A stretch of 64,000 nucleotides of DNA, from contig NZ_CP012264.1 of NCBI RefSeq assembly GCF_001277255.1, forward strand, positions 372,001 to 436,000. The letters run 5' to 3'. The notes under the pieces are model-generated. The model was not told where the DNA came from. It ran no database searches and saw nothing but the letters and a program-made list of their open reading frames with translations. Made by a program: the position numbers and the translations under genes. This document shows positions 10,091-22,300 of this stretch, in pieces. Source of the stretch: Cronobacter condimenti 1330 (GTDB lineage Bacteria; Pseudomonadota; Gammaproteobacteria; Enterobacterales; Enterobacteriaceae). The first letter of the stretch is position 1, and each line of letters opens with the position of its first letter.

Positions 10091-10170
10091 CCTGTAAAGA
10101 TACAACCTCGTAGTGCTCACACAGATTGTCTGATAGAAAGTAAAGAAGCAGGGTTGTCTGCGAAAGCGAA

Positions 10171-10246
10171 GTCCCTTTCGTCTAGAGGCCCAGGACACCG
10201 CCCTTTCACGGCGGTAACAGGGGTTCGAATCCCCTAAGGGACGCCA
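10171..10246 (+). tRNA. gltV: tRNA-Glu (UUC)
   Basis: 76-nt cloverleaf in the 16S-23S spacer: acceptor GTCCCTT/AAGGGAC, anticodon stem CCGCC/GGCGG with loop CTTTCAC (anticodon TTC at 10205-10207), T-arm GGGGTTCGAATCCCC and encoded CCA. In E. coli this spacer tRNA marks rrnB, C, E and G, while rrnA, D and H carry tRNA-Ile and tRNA-Ala. The symbol follows the E. coli rrnE copy by position and is provisional. Confidence 0.97.
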
Positions 10247-10447
10247 CCTGCTGGTAATGAGTGAAAGGCGTTACCGATTAATATCTCAAAACTGACCTGC
10301 GGGTCATGTTTGAGATATTTGCTCTTTAACAATCCGGAACAAGCTGAAAATTGAAACAGACATGCTGTTGCATTCTTCCGTAATCAGGAATGCGCGGTGT
10401 GTCAGAGTCTCTCAAACTCGCAGCACGAAGACTTCTTCGGGTTGTGA

Positions 10448-13352
<2,905 letters not shown>

Positions 13353-13440
13353 ACAACGCCAAAGAAGTCTGGCGTGTTGAGAGACAATTCAGCTTGTGAC
13401 GGATAAATCCTGTGGCCGGAAGGCGGCGGGAAACAGAATT

Positions 13441-13560
13441 TGCCTGGCGGCTGTAGCGCGGTGGTCCCACCTGACCCCATGCCGAACTCAGAAGTGAAAC
13501 GCCGTAGCGCCGATGGTAGTGTGGGGTCTCCCCATGCGAGAGTAGGGAACTGCCAGGCAT
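13441..13560 (+). rRNA. 5S ribosomal RNA, first copy
   Basis: 120-nt 5S rRNA from TGCCTGGCGGC to CTGCCAGGCAT, with complementary ends. It differs from the second copy (13684-13803) at a single base: T at position 87 (13527) against C. Confidence 0.98.
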
Positions 13561-13572
13561 CAAATTAAGCGT

Positions 13573-13648
13573 GCTGATATGGCTCAGTTGGTAGAGCGCA
13601 CCCTTGGTAAGGGTGAGGTCCCCAGTTCGACTCTGGGTATCAGCACCA
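13573..13648 (+). tRNA. thrV: tRNA-Thr (GGU)
   Basis: 76-nt tRNA with acceptor GCTGATA/TATCAGC, anticodon loop within CACCCTTGGTAAGGGTG (anticodon GGT) and encoded CCA. Its placement between two 5S genes is the distal arrangement of E. coli rrnD (rrfD-thrV-rrfF), the only E. coli operon with it. Confidence 0.97.
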
Positions 13649-13683
13649 CTTTTTCGGTTAAAGTTCGGCATTTAAAAAGAATT

Positions 13684-13803
13684 TGCCTGGCGGCTGTAGC
13701 GCGGTGGTCCCACCTGACCCCATGCCGAACTCAGAAGTGAAACGCCGTAGCGCCGATGGTAGTGTGGGGCCTCCCCATGCGAGAGTAGGGAACTGCCAGG
13801 CAT
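13684..13803 (+). rRNA. 5S ribosomal RNA, second copy
   Basis: 120-nt copy beyond tRNA-Thr, identical to the first 5S gene except C for T at position 87 (13770). The change falls in a G/C-rich helix (GGGGCCTCCCC against GGGGTCTCCCC). It corresponds in position to rrfF of E. coli rrnD. Confidence 0.98.
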
Positions 13804-13811
13804 CAAATAAA

Positions 13812-13840
13812 GAACCCCTCAGCACTGCTGAGGGGTTTTT
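13812..13840 (+). terminator. Terminator of the rRNA operon
   Basis: CCCCTCAGCA pairs with TGCTGAGGGG and is followed by TTTTTGCTTTTTG, a strong intrinsic terminator 10 bp after the last 5S gene. Confidence 0.92.
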
Positions 13841-14080
13841 GCTTTTTGCGCCCGGGGTACGGCCTGCGGGGCGTCATTACCTTCCGGCTCCTGTCATCAC
13901 AGCCGCTTCATACGGCTTCCGTTGCTGTTGCTCAGGCACTAATTTACTGCCTGCCGCTTCAGGGTACACCAGCGCCGGTGCATCCGCTGCGCGTCGCTGT
14001 TTCTGCATGACGTCCCGCAGCGACAGACAACCGCGCCTGTCTGAAGTAAACGCCATGCCTGCCACAACACATACCTGAAA
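13841..14080. other. Intergenic stretch between rRNA operon and yhdZ
   Basis: About 240 bp, fairly GC-rich, between two facing transcription units. It contains a 62-codon minus-strand open frame (13877-14065) with no Shine-Dalgarno, no recognisable similarity and no signal peptide; I do not call it a gene. No repeat or attachment-site structure seen. Confidence 0.5.
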
Positions 14081-14113
14081 AAAGCAAAAAACGCCCCGCC
14101 AGAACGACGGGGC
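14081..14113 (-). terminator. Terminator of the yhdWXYZ operon
   Basis: On the minus strand GCCCCG (14113-14108) pairs with CGGGGC (14098-14093) and is followed by GTTTTTTGCTTTTTT. It lies 10 bp after the yhdZ stop. Confidence 0.85.
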
Positions 14114-14122
14114 AGATAAGGA

Positions 14123-14881
14123 TTAGTGAATCACCTGGGACAGAAACGCGCGGGTGCGCTCTGATTCCGGATTGGAGAAAAAGTCCTGCGGCGGGGCCTG
14201 CTCGACGATCTCCCCGCGATCCATAAAAATCACCCTGTCTGCGACGGTACGGGCAAACCCCATTTCATGGGTCACGCACAGCATCGTCATGCCGGACTCC
14301 GCGAGACCAATCATTGTGTCCAGCACTTCTTTCACCATCTCCGGATCCAGCGCCGAGGTAGGCTCATCAAACAGCATAATTTTTGGCTTCATACACAGCG
14401 AACGGGCGATAGCCACGCGCTGTTGCTGACCGCCAGAAATCTGCCCCGGGAATTTATGCGCGTGTTCTGCGATCCGCACTCTTTCGAGATAATGCATCGC
14501 CAGCGCTTCCGCTTCTTTTTTAGGAAGTTTACGTACCCAAATCGGTGCCAGCGTACAGTTCTGCAAGACAGTCAGATGCGGGAAAAGATTAAAGTGCTGA
14601 AATACCATCCCCACTTCGGTACGTACTTTTTCGATATTACGCAGGTCATCATTCAGCTCAATGCCATCGACAACAATTCGGCCCTGTTGATGCTCTTCCA
14701 GATGATTAATACAGCGGATTGTCGTCGATTTTCCGGAGCCTGACGGCCCGCAAAGCACGATCCTCTCACCCTGTTTTACCTTCAGATTAATATCTTTTAA
14801 TACATGAAACTGGCCGTACCATTTATTCACGTTTTCCAGCGTAATCATCGCGTCGGCAGGCTGCATCGTTATTTGACTCAT
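14123..14881 (-). CDS. yhdZ: Polar amino-acid ABC transporter ATP-binding protein YhdZ
   Basis: ATPase subunit of the AapJQMP/YhdWXYZ-type general L-amino-acid importer. The 252-residue protein has Walker A GPSGSGKST (about residues 46-54), the Q-loop region VFQHFNLFPH, the ABC signature ISGGQQQRVAIARSL (about 148-162), Walker B IMLFDEPTSALDPE and the switch histidine in LCVTHEMGFA. Last gene of the operon: 8 bp after yhdY and followed by an intrinsic terminator. Confidence 0.95.
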   Translation of the reverse strand: MSQITMQPADAMITLENVNKWYGQFHVLKDINLKVKQGERIVLCGPSGSGKSTTIRCINHLEEHQQGRIVVDGIELNDDLRNIEKVRTEVGMVFQHFNLFPHLTVLQNCTLAPIWVRKLPKKEAEALAMHYLERVRIAEHAHKFPGQISGGQQQRVAIARSLCMKPKIMLFDEPTSALDPEMVKEVLDTMIGLAESGMTMLCVTHEMGFARTVADRVIFMDRGEIVEQAPPQDFFSNPESERTRAFLSQVIH

Positions 14882-14889
14882 GGTTATCC

Positions 14890-15987
14890 TCAGTGCGGCG
14901 TACGCCCGGTGTGAAAGCGCTTTTCCAGATGCTGGCTGTAGCGCGACATGCTAAAGCAGAAAATCCAGTAAATTAGCGCGGCAAATACATAACCTTCCGT
15001 CGACATGCCAAGCCATGCCGGGTCGACGGTTGCCTGCTGCACGCTGCTAAACAGATCGAATAGCCCGATAATAATGACCAGACTGGTGTCTTTGAAAAGG
15101 GCGATGATGGTATTCACCAGGCCCGGTATGACAAGCTTCAGGGCTTGCGGAAGAATAACCAGCCCCTGGGTTTTCCAGTAACCGAGCGCCAGTGATTCTG
15201 CTGCCTCGTACTGCCCTTTGGGCAGCGCCTGCAAACCGCCGCGAACCACTTCCGCCACATAGGCGGACTGGAAGAGAATAACCCCGACCAGCGCGCGGAT
15301 GAGCTTGTCGATGCTGGTTCCTTCCGCCATAAATAGCGGCAGCATCACGGATGACATAAACAGCACTGTGATAAGCGGCACACCGCGCCAGAACTCAATA
15401 AAAATTACCGACAGCACGCGCACGACCGGCATTCTGGAGCGGCGTCCGAGTGCCAGCAGAATGCCGAGCGGCAGTGCACCGGCTATCCCTACCGAGGCGA
15501 TAATGAGCGTCAGCGTCAGGCCGCCCCACTGACGGGTTTCCACGCGCTCCAGCCCAAGAAAACCGCCATAGAGCAGCCACCACACGACAACGGGATAAAT
15601 TACGGCCCAGCAGGCGATGTATCGACCACGCCGCGGCAGCGCATTCCAGAACATGGGGACAATGGAAAGCAGACCAATCACGAGCGCCAGATTAATGCGC
15701 CAGCGTTCATCATGTGGATAAAGTCCATACATAAACTGGCCGAAGCGGGCATGAATAAAAACCCAGCACGCACCTTCCTTCGTACAATCCGCCCGTGTGT
15801 TGCCCACCCAGTTAGCCTGAAATAGCGCCCAGTTCAGCAGTGGCGGGATCAGTTCCCATAGCATCCAGATACAAAACAGCGTCAGCAGGCTGTTACCCAG
15901 GCTGGAAAACAGATTTTTGCGCATCCACCCCACCGCGCCGCGGTTTAGGGGGCGAGCAGAGGCTGGCGATATCGCTTTTATCGTCAT
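14890..15987 (-). CDS. yhdY: Polar amino-acid ABC transporter permease YhdY
   Basis: Inner-membrane permease of the HisMQ family, 365 residues. It has several hydrophobic helices, a long loop after the first one (ADCTKEGACWVF) typical of AapM-type permeases, and the cytoplasmic EAA loop GQYEAAESLALGYWKTQG (about residues 261-278) that contacts the ATPase. yhdX ends three bases before its start, so the two permeases are tightly coupled. Confidence 0.94.
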   Translation of the reverse strand: MTIKAISPASARPLNRGAVGWMRKNLFSSLGNSLLTLFCIWMLWELIPPLLNWALFQANWVGNTRADCTKEGACWVFIHARFGQFMYGLYPHDERWRINLALVIGLLSIVPMFWNALPRRGRYIACWAVIYPVVVWWLLYGGFLGLERVETRQWGGLTLTLIIASVGIAGALPLGILLALGRRSRMPVVRVLSVIFIEFWRGVPLITVLFMSSVMLPLFMAEGTSIDKLIRALVGVILFQSAYVAEVVRGGLQALPKGQYEAAESLALGYWKTQGLVILPQALKLVIPGLVNTIIALFKDTSLVIIIGLFDLFSSVQQATVDPAWLGMSTEGYVFAALIYWIFCFSMSRYSQHLEKRFHTGRTPH

Positions 15988-15990
15988 GGT

Positions 15991-17172
15991 TTAGCGCTCC
16001 ACCAGAGCTATACGCCGGTTATAGAGGTTCATCAACAGCGAAATCGACAGGCTGATAATGAGGTAAACAGACATGGTGATGGCGATAGTCTCAATTGCCT
16101 GCCCGGTCTGGTTCAGCACCGTACCCGCAAACAGCGACACCATATCGGGATAACCGATAGCGGCGGCGAGCGATGAGTTTTTCACAATGTTGAGATACTG
16201 ACTGGTGAGTGGCGGGATTATCACGCGCATCGCCTGCGGGATAATCACCTGGCGCAGCGTCACCGGATTTGGCAGGCCCAGCGATCGCGCAGCCTCATGC
16301 TGACCGTGCGGCACTGACAAAATCCCGGCGCGAATAATCTCGGCAATAAAAGCGGAGGTATAAACGGATAACGCCAGCGTCAGCGCCGCCAGTTCCGGGA
16401 TCAGCGCCAGCCCGCCACGGAAGTTAAACCCGCGCAATGCGGGCACGTCCCAGTGCAATGCCGGGCCGAACGCCAGATGCGCTATTAGCGGTAACACTAC
16501 GATAAGTAAAAGGAGCGTAGGCCAGGTGCGTCGCAGTTGTCCGGTCTTCATCTGGTGTTTTTTATTGAAGCGGTAAAGCCCGGCTGACAGCAACAGCGCC
16601 ATCGCCACCGCAGCGACAAACGCCAGCGCGCCTTCGCCTGCCTCCGGCGAGGGCAGGTAAAGCCCACGATTACTTAAGAACGCCAGATCAAACGCGCTGA
16701 CGGCCTGACGCGGACCAGGCAGATTGCGCAGTACAGCGAAGTACCAGAAGAAGATCTGCAACAAAGGCGGAACGTTACGGAAGGTTTCGATGTAAATCGT
16801 GGAAAGTTTACGCAGCAGCCAGTTATCGGACAGGCGCGCAAGCCCGATAAAAAAGCCCAAAAAGGAGGCAAAAACAATGCAGAGCGCAGAAACCAGCAGC
16901 GTATTCATCAGGCCGACCAGGAAAACGCGACCATAGGTGTCGCCTTCCTCGTAATCGATCAAGTGCTGAACGATGCCAAACCCGGCGCTACGATCGAGAA
17001 ACGCAAATCCCGACGTAATGCCCCGGTTATTCAGATTGGTAATCGTGTTGTGAATCAAATATGCGGCGATACCAAGCACGACGACAATCGCCACAATCTG
17101 GTACAGCCATGCGCGAACCGCAGGGCTGGAAAGGGTGAGAGGTCCTTTCACGCCAGGGCGTCGATGGAACAT
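15991..17172 (-). CDS. yhdX: Polar amino-acid ABC transporter permease YhdX
   Basis: Second HisMQ-family permease (AapQ type), 393 residues. It has an N-terminal helix (IVAIVVVLGIAAYLI), a long periplasmic insertion typical of this subfamily, and an EAA loop GQHEAARSLGLPNPVTLRQV. It pairs with YhdY to form the transmembrane channel. About 70 bp separate it from yhdW, the only sizeable gap in the operon. Confidence 0.94.
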   Translation of the reverse strand: MFHRRPGVKGPLTLSSPAVRAWLYQIVAIVVVLGIAAYLIHNTITNLNNRGITSGFAFLDRSAGFGIVQHLIDYEEGDTYGRVFLVGLMNTLLVSALCIVFASFLGFFIGLARLSDNWLLRKLSTIYIETFRNVPPLLQIFFWYFAVLRNLPGPRQAVSAFDLAFLSNRGLYLPSPEAGEGALAFVAAVAMALLLSAGLYRFNKKHQMKTGQLRRTWPTLLLLIVVLPLIAHLAFGPALHWDVPALRGFNFRGGLALIPELAALTLALSVYTSAFIAEIIRAGILSVPHGQHEAARSLGLPNPVTLRQVIIPQAMRVIIPPLTSQYLNIVKNSSLAAAIGYPDMVSLFAGTVLNQTGQAIETIAITMSVYLIISLSISLLMNLYNRRIALVER

Positions 17173-17241
17173 AGGTAAACCTCAGGCAACCATAACTCTG
17201 GGCTGGGCGCCGCTATTGCGACGCCCGTAACGACAAAAGGC

Positions 17242-18267
17242 TTAACGCACCGGCGGCGCGTACTGAATACCGCCTTTGTTCCAGAGGTTGTTCTGGCCGC
17301 GTTTGATCTTAAGCGGGCTTTCCTGGCCGACGTTGCGCTCAAAGATCTCGGCATAGTTACCGACTTGCTTAATGATGTGATAAGCCCACTTGTTATCGAG
17401 CTTCAGATCCTTACCGTAGTCGCCTTCTTTACCTAACAAGTGCGCCATGTCCGGCGTTGAGGGGTTAGCCGCTTTCGCATCCACGTTTTTGGAATCCACT
17501 CCCATCTCTTCAGCATTCAGCATTGCGAACAGCGTCCAGCGCACAATGGAGAACCACTCTTCATCGCCACGACGAACTACCGGGCCCAGCGGCTCTTTAG
17601 AGATAACTTCCGGCAGGACAATCCACTCAGCCGGGTCGCTGAGCTTAATGCGCAGCGCATAAAGCTGAGACTGATCAGAAGCGAGCGTATCGCAGCGCCC
17701 GGATTCCAGCGCTTTGGCCGATTCATCGGAGCGATCGAAGGTTACCGGCGTGTATTTCATACCGTTGGCTTTAAAGTAATCCGCCACGTTAAGCTCGGTA
17801 TCCGTGCCTGCCTGAATACAGACGGTGGCGCCGTCGAGTTCTTTTGCGCTTTTAAGACCGGCTTTGTTATGCGTCAGGAAGCCGATGCCGTCGTAATACG
17901 TTACGCCCGTAAACGACATACCCATGCCGGCGTCGCGGGAGGAGGTCCAGGTAGTATTACGAGAAAGCACGTCAACTTCGCCGGATTGCAGTGCCGTAAA
18001 GCGCTCTTTCGCGGTTAGCGGGGTGTACTTCACTTTAGACGCGTCGCCAAAGACTGCGGCCGCGACGCCGCGGCAAACGTCAACGTCGATACCGGTAAAT
18101 TTGCCATTGGCGTCCGCATAGGAAAAGCCCGGCAAACCGTCACTGATGCCGCACTGCACAAAACCTTTCTTTTTCACACTGTCCAGCGTGGCACCAGCAT
18201 GGGCCTGATTAGCAACGGCGAACAGCGCGCCAGCGGCGGCCAGAGTGGCGATCATCATCTTCTTCAT
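17242..18267 (-). CDS. yhdW: Amino-acid ABC transporter periplasmic binding protein YhdW
   Basis: Family-3 solute-binding protein that delivers L-amino acids to YhdXY. The 341-residue precursor has a signal peptide (KKMMIATLAAAGALFAVANQAHA, cleavage after AHA about residue 24) and the SBP signature GFSYADANGKFTGIDVDVCRG (about 49-68), with substrate-contact residues such as the aspartate of GIDVD. The gene looks intact here; I recall that E. coli K-12 yhdW is annotated as damaged. First gene of the operon; its promoter region carries sigma-54 and NtrC-like elements. Confidence 0.94.
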   Translation of the reverse strand: MKKMMIATLAAAGALFAVANQAHAGATLDSVKKKGFVQCGISDGLPGFSYADANGKFTGIDVDVCRGVAAAVFGDASKVKYTPLTAKERFTALQSGEVDVLSRNTTWTSSRDAGMGMSFTGVTYYDGIGFLTHNKAGLKSAKELDGATVCIQAGTDTELNVADYFKANGMKYTPVTFDRSDESAKALESGRCDTLASDQSQLYALRIKLSDPAEWIVLPEVISKEPLGPVVRRGDEEWFSIVRWTLFAMLNAEEMGVDSKNVDAKAANPSTPDMAHLLGKEGDYGKDLKLDNKWAYHIIKQVGNYAEIFERNVGQESPLKIKRGQNNLWNKGGIQYAPPVR

Positions 18268-18360
18268 AATGCATCCTGTGTGGCGAGAATTATCGTTATA
18301 GATATAAGGCGTTTGGGAGGCGCCAGTTTGCTGTCTGTGGCCTGAGCCATAGGGGGTAAA

Positions 18361-18376
18361 GCAAAGGGAATGCCAG
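18361..18376 (-). promoter_or_regulatory. Putative sigma-54 (RpoN) promoter of yhdWXYZ
   Basis: On the minus strand the sequence reads CTGGCATTCCCTTTGC, matching the RpoN -24/-12 consensus TGGCAC-N5-TTGC at all but one of the ten fixed bases, including the essential GG and GC. The start would be near 18349, about 80 bp before the yhdW ATG. Confidence 0.75.
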
Positions 18377-18447
18377 GTTTACATCAGGCGCGAAAAGCAG
18401 TGCGCTGATGTATTAAGCGAAGTGTAGACATAAAAGAAAAAAATAAG

Positions 18448-18464
18448 CGCACTGAAACAGTGCA
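18448..18464 (-). promoter_or_regulatory. Putative NtrC binding site, promoter-proximal
   Basis: The minus strand reads TGCACTGTTTCAGTGCG. Compared with the NtrC consensus TGCACTAAAATGGTGCA it keeps TGCACT and GTGC at the correct spacing. Its centre is about 107 bp upstream of the predicted sigma-54 start. Confidence 0.65.
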
Positions 18465-18477
18465 AAAAGACAATGCA

Positions 18478-18494
18478 CGCCACATTTTGGAGCA
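18478..18494. promoter_or_regulatory. Putative NtrC binding site, distal
   Basis: CGCCACATTTTGGAGCA matches the 17-bp NtrC palindrome TGCACCAWWWTGGTGCA at about 13 positions. Its centre is about 30 bp, three helical turns, from the proximal site, so the two dimers would lie on one face of the DNA. Confidence 0.6.
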
Positions 18495-18742
18495 AAATAA
18501 TACGCGTGATATCAGGAATACGGGCAGGTGGTTTCTGGCGTTAATATTAAGAAGAGAAGTAATGAGAAAGCCTGTGAGATAACTCACGCAGTCGAAGAAA
18601 ATATAAAAAAGGCTACCGTAAAAAAGCGAACCGGCACACGCGTTATTTTTTATTATGCGCCAAAGCAATGCCAAAATTTTACCTTATGACAAAAGGCTGC
18701 ACCGTTTTAACGCAGCGGGCCGATACCGGCCCGCCAGTGGTC
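18495..18742. other. AT-rich intergenic region, yhdW-yhdV
   Basis: No gene recognised. A 96-codon minus-strand frame spanning 18384-18674 covers the regulatory sites and is rejected. A GCGGGCCG/CGGCCCGC hairpin at 18715-18734 lies just after the yhdV stop, without a clear U-run; it may be a weak terminator for yhdV. Confidence 0.5.
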
Positions 18743-18964
18743 TTATTTACTTAGCGCAATAATCCCCATTGTCAGCCCGGCAAGGGCGGCGGCTCCACCC
18801 GCGACGGCGCCTGCGGTTTCCCAGTTATCCTGAGTTGTGCCCTTCATACACGTATTGGTATGAACCAGGCGCCCCTGATCGTCATAAACCGGTACGCAGG
18901 GAGAATCATGTGCGCAGCCGGCCAGTAAGGTACATAACAGCGCGGCGGGAACTAATTTGTTCAT
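18743..18964 (-). CDS. yhdV: YhdV small lipoprotein
   Basis: 73-residue conserved enterobacterial lipoprotein of unknown function. The signal peptide ends in a lipobox LLAGC (cysteine at residue 17). The mature part has a short Cys-containing segment (CVPVYDDQGRLVHTNTC) and a glycine/alanine-rich hydrophobic C-terminus (AGAVAGGAAALAGLTMGIIAL) that may insert into a membrane. AGGTG upstream of the ATG supports the start. It lies between yhdW and acrF, as in E. coli. Confidence 0.9.
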   Translation of the reverse strand: MNKLVPAALLCTLLAGCAHDSPCVPVYDDQGRLVHTNTCMKGTTQDNWETAGAVAGGAAALAGLTMGIIALSK

Positions 18965-19258
18965 TATTCACCTCTTCAGAATAAACTGCCTTCCCGAAAC
19001 GATATGAGCTAATAAATAAAGGGGCGGGCGTTGGCAATAAAAGAAGATTATCACGCGTCTGCGCAGGCGTTGAGCAGACAATAATTGCAATTCATGTGGA
19101 TTGTAAAAATGATGGATAAGCGCGGCATAATGTGAAGAGATTATGGAGAATAAAGCGTACCGACATAATGGCACCGAAAGTGTAACGGGAATAATAAACT
19201 AATAATGATAAGGGGTTGCGAGTCTTTTAAGGTGTTGCGGTCGAAAAATTAAGATAAG
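18965..19258. other. Intergenic region between acrF and yhdV
   Basis: About 290 bp of AT-rich DNA ahead of yhdV on the minus strand. It presumably carries the yhdV promoter. No open frame with coding character and no repeat was seen. Confidence 0.5.
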
Positions 19259-19291
19259 CAAAATAAAAACAGGGCGCCAGTCAGACGCCCC
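19259..19291 (-). terminator. Terminator of acrEF
   Basis: On the minus strand GGGCG pairs with CGCCC across an 8-9 base loop and is followed by CTGTTTTTATTTTG. It lies about 12 bp after the acrF stop. Confidence 0.75.
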
Positions 19292-19302
19292 GATTATTCG
19301 CA

Positions 19303-22300
19303 TCATGCCTGTGGATCAGGCTTGATAAACCGCCGCCGGATGACTACGAAAAATACCGGCACGAAGAAGATGGCGAGTAATGTGGCGCTCAACATGCCGC
19401 CCATTACGCCAGTGCCGACTGCGTTCTGCGCGCCGCTGCCTGCGCCGTTATTCAGTACCAACGGCATTACGCCGAGAATAAACGCCAGCGACGTCATCAG
19501 TATGGGGCGCAGGCGTAAGCGTACGGCCTCAAGCGTCGCCTCCGTCAGGCTCCGGCCTTCTTTCTCCATCAAATCCTTTGCGAATTCAACAATCAGGATG
19601 GCGTTTTTTGCCGACAGGCCAATGGTTGTCAGCAGGCCCACCTGAAAATAAACATCGTTGTTTAGCCCGCGCAGCGTGGCTGCCAGTAGCGCGCCAATAA
19701 TCCCAAGCGGCACGACTAGCATGACCGAGAACGGGATCGACCAGCTTTCATAGAGAGCAGCCAGACACAGGAACACAACAACCAGCGAAATGGCGTACAG
19801 CGCTGGCGCCTGATTGCCGGAGAGTCGCTCCTGATAAGAAAGACCGGTCCAGTCGTAGCCGATGCCTGTGGGCAATTTGCTGGCCAGACTTTCCATCAGC
19901 GCCATCGCTTCGCCGGTACTTCTGCCCGGCGCTGCCTCACCGAGGATCTCCATTGATGGCATACCGTTGTAGCGCTCAAGACGTGGCGAGCCGTAAATCC
20001 AGCGCGACGTCGTAAAGGCGGAAAGCGGCACCATATCGCCGCCGCTGCCGCGCACGTAAATCGTATCAATATCCGACGGCAACATACGGAACGGCGCATC
20101 GGCCTGTACATAAACCTTTTTCACGCGGCCCCGGTCGATGAAGTCGTTCACATAGGTACCGCCAAGCGCCGTCATGATTGTCTGATTGATATCCGCAATA
20201 GTCACGCCCAGCGCCTGCGCTTTTTCCTGATCGACATCCAGCTTGAACTGTGGCGTATCTTCAAGCCCGTTCGGGCGTACACGCGTCAGCAGCTCCGGAT
20301 GTTCGCGCACCATGCCGAGCAACTGGTTACGTGCCTGCGTCAACGTGTCGTGGCCAAGGTTAGCCTGGTCTTTAAGTTCAAAATCGAAGCCGGTCGCGGT
20401 GCCAAGTTCAAGAATGGCCGGAAGGTTAAACGGAAAGATAAGCCCGTCTTCTATTTTGCTGAACGCCTTACCGGAGCGGGCGACGATGGCCTCAACGCTG
20501 TTGTCGTGGCCGGGGCGTTCCTCCCAGGGTTTCAGGCTAATAAACGCGACACCGGCGTTTTGCCCCTGTCCGCTGAAACTAAAGCCGCTGACCGTAAACA
20601 CCGACTCCACATTAGCCTTTTCGTCATTGAGGTAATACTGCGTTACCTGATCGAGTACCTGCTGCGTACGGGCCTGTGTCGCGCCGGACGGTAGCTGCAC
20701 CATCGTCATGAAAACGCCCTGATCTTCTTCTGGCAGAAACGAGGTCGGTAAGCGGACAAACAGTACCGTCATTGCCACCACGATCAGCAGATAGAGCAGC
20801 AGGTAGCGCCCGGTTTTACGCAAAATACCGCCTACGCTCTGCGTGTAGTGATTCACGCTAAGATCGAACCGTGCGTTGAACCAGACGAAAAACTTCGCTT
20901 TATGGGCGTGCTCCACGTCACTCGCAGGCTTTAGCAGCGTAGCGCACAAGGCAGGGGTGAGGATGAGCGCCACCAGCACGGAAAGCGCCATTGAGGAGAC
21001 GATGGTCACGGAGAACTGCCGGTAGATAGCACCGGTAGAACCGCCAAAAAACGCCATCGGCACAAACACCGCAGACAGCACCATCGCGATGCCAACCAGT
21101 GCGCCCTGGATCTGCGCCATCGATACCTGCGTTGCCTCTTTGGGCGGCAGTTTCTCTTGCGCCATCACACGCTCGACGTTTTCAACCACAACAATGGCGT
21201 CATCCACCAGCAGGCCTATTGCGAGCACCATACCGAACATTGTCAGGGTGTTGATGGAATAGCCGAATGCCGCCAGCACCGCAAACGTCCCCAGCAACAC
21301 GACCGGCACGGCAATGGTCGGAATAAGCGTGGCGCGGAAGTTCTGCAGGAACAAATACATCACCAGGAAAACCAGGATTATGGCTTCGAAGAGCGTTTTC
21401 ACCACTTCGTGAATAGAGATTTTCACAAAGGGTGTGGTGTCGTAGGGATACACCACTTTCATGCCTTGCGGGAAATAGCGCTGTAAATCAGCAAGCGTAG
21501 TTTTAATGGCCTGCGCCGTATCGAGTGCGTTGCCGCCGGTAGCGAGTTTAATCCCAAGCCCCGTGGCGGGCTGACCGTTGATTTTGGTCAGCATGTTGTA
21601 GTTTTCGCCGCCGAGCTCAATGCGCGCCACATCACGCAGACGCACCTGTGAGCCGTCCGGATTGACCTTCAGCATCACGCGGCCAAAAGCCTGCGGATCT
21701 TTCAGGCGCGTCTGGGCGATGATCGACGCGTTGAGCTGTTGCCCGGGCAGAGCGGGTGTGCCGCCCAGCTGGCCGGCCGCTATCTGATTATTCTGCGCTT
21801 TTAACTGATTAATAACGTCCAGCGGCGTGAGCTGATAGTTATTCATCGCATGCGTATTCAGCCAGATGCGCATGGCATACTGCGCGCCGAATAACTGTAC
21901 ATCACCCACGCCATTCGTCCTGCTGATGGTATCTTTGACATCCGAAGAGACGTAGTCGGCGATATCCTCCTGGGTAAGCTGCGGGTTATCGCTGATAAAA
22001 CCGGCCACCAGCAGGAAGCTGCTGCTCGCTTTTTCGACGCTGACGCCCTGTTGCTGGACTTCCTGCGGCAGTAGCGGCATCGCCAGCTGCAGTTTGTTCT
22101 GCACCTGCACCTGCGCGATATCCGGGTCGGTGCCAGACGTAAAGGTTAACGTGACGGTGACACCGCCTGCGGAATCGCTGGTGGAGGACATATACATCAG
22201 GTTATCGATGCCGTTCATGTTCTGCTCGATAACCTGGGTGACGGTGTCCTGTACTGTCTGCGCGTCTGCGCCCGGATAGGTCGCCGAGACGGCAATGGCA

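Noticed and set aside
13877..14065. 62-codon minus-strand frame between the rRNA operon and yhdZ
   Set aside because: No Shine-Dalgarno, no similarity I recognise, and its length is unremarkable for GC-rich DNA.
18384..18674. 96-codon minus-strand frame upstream of yhdW
   Set aside because: It covers the sigma-54 upstream region including both NtrC-like sites, has odd composition (AT-rich, many Phe/Leu/Ser), no ribosome site and no recognised family.
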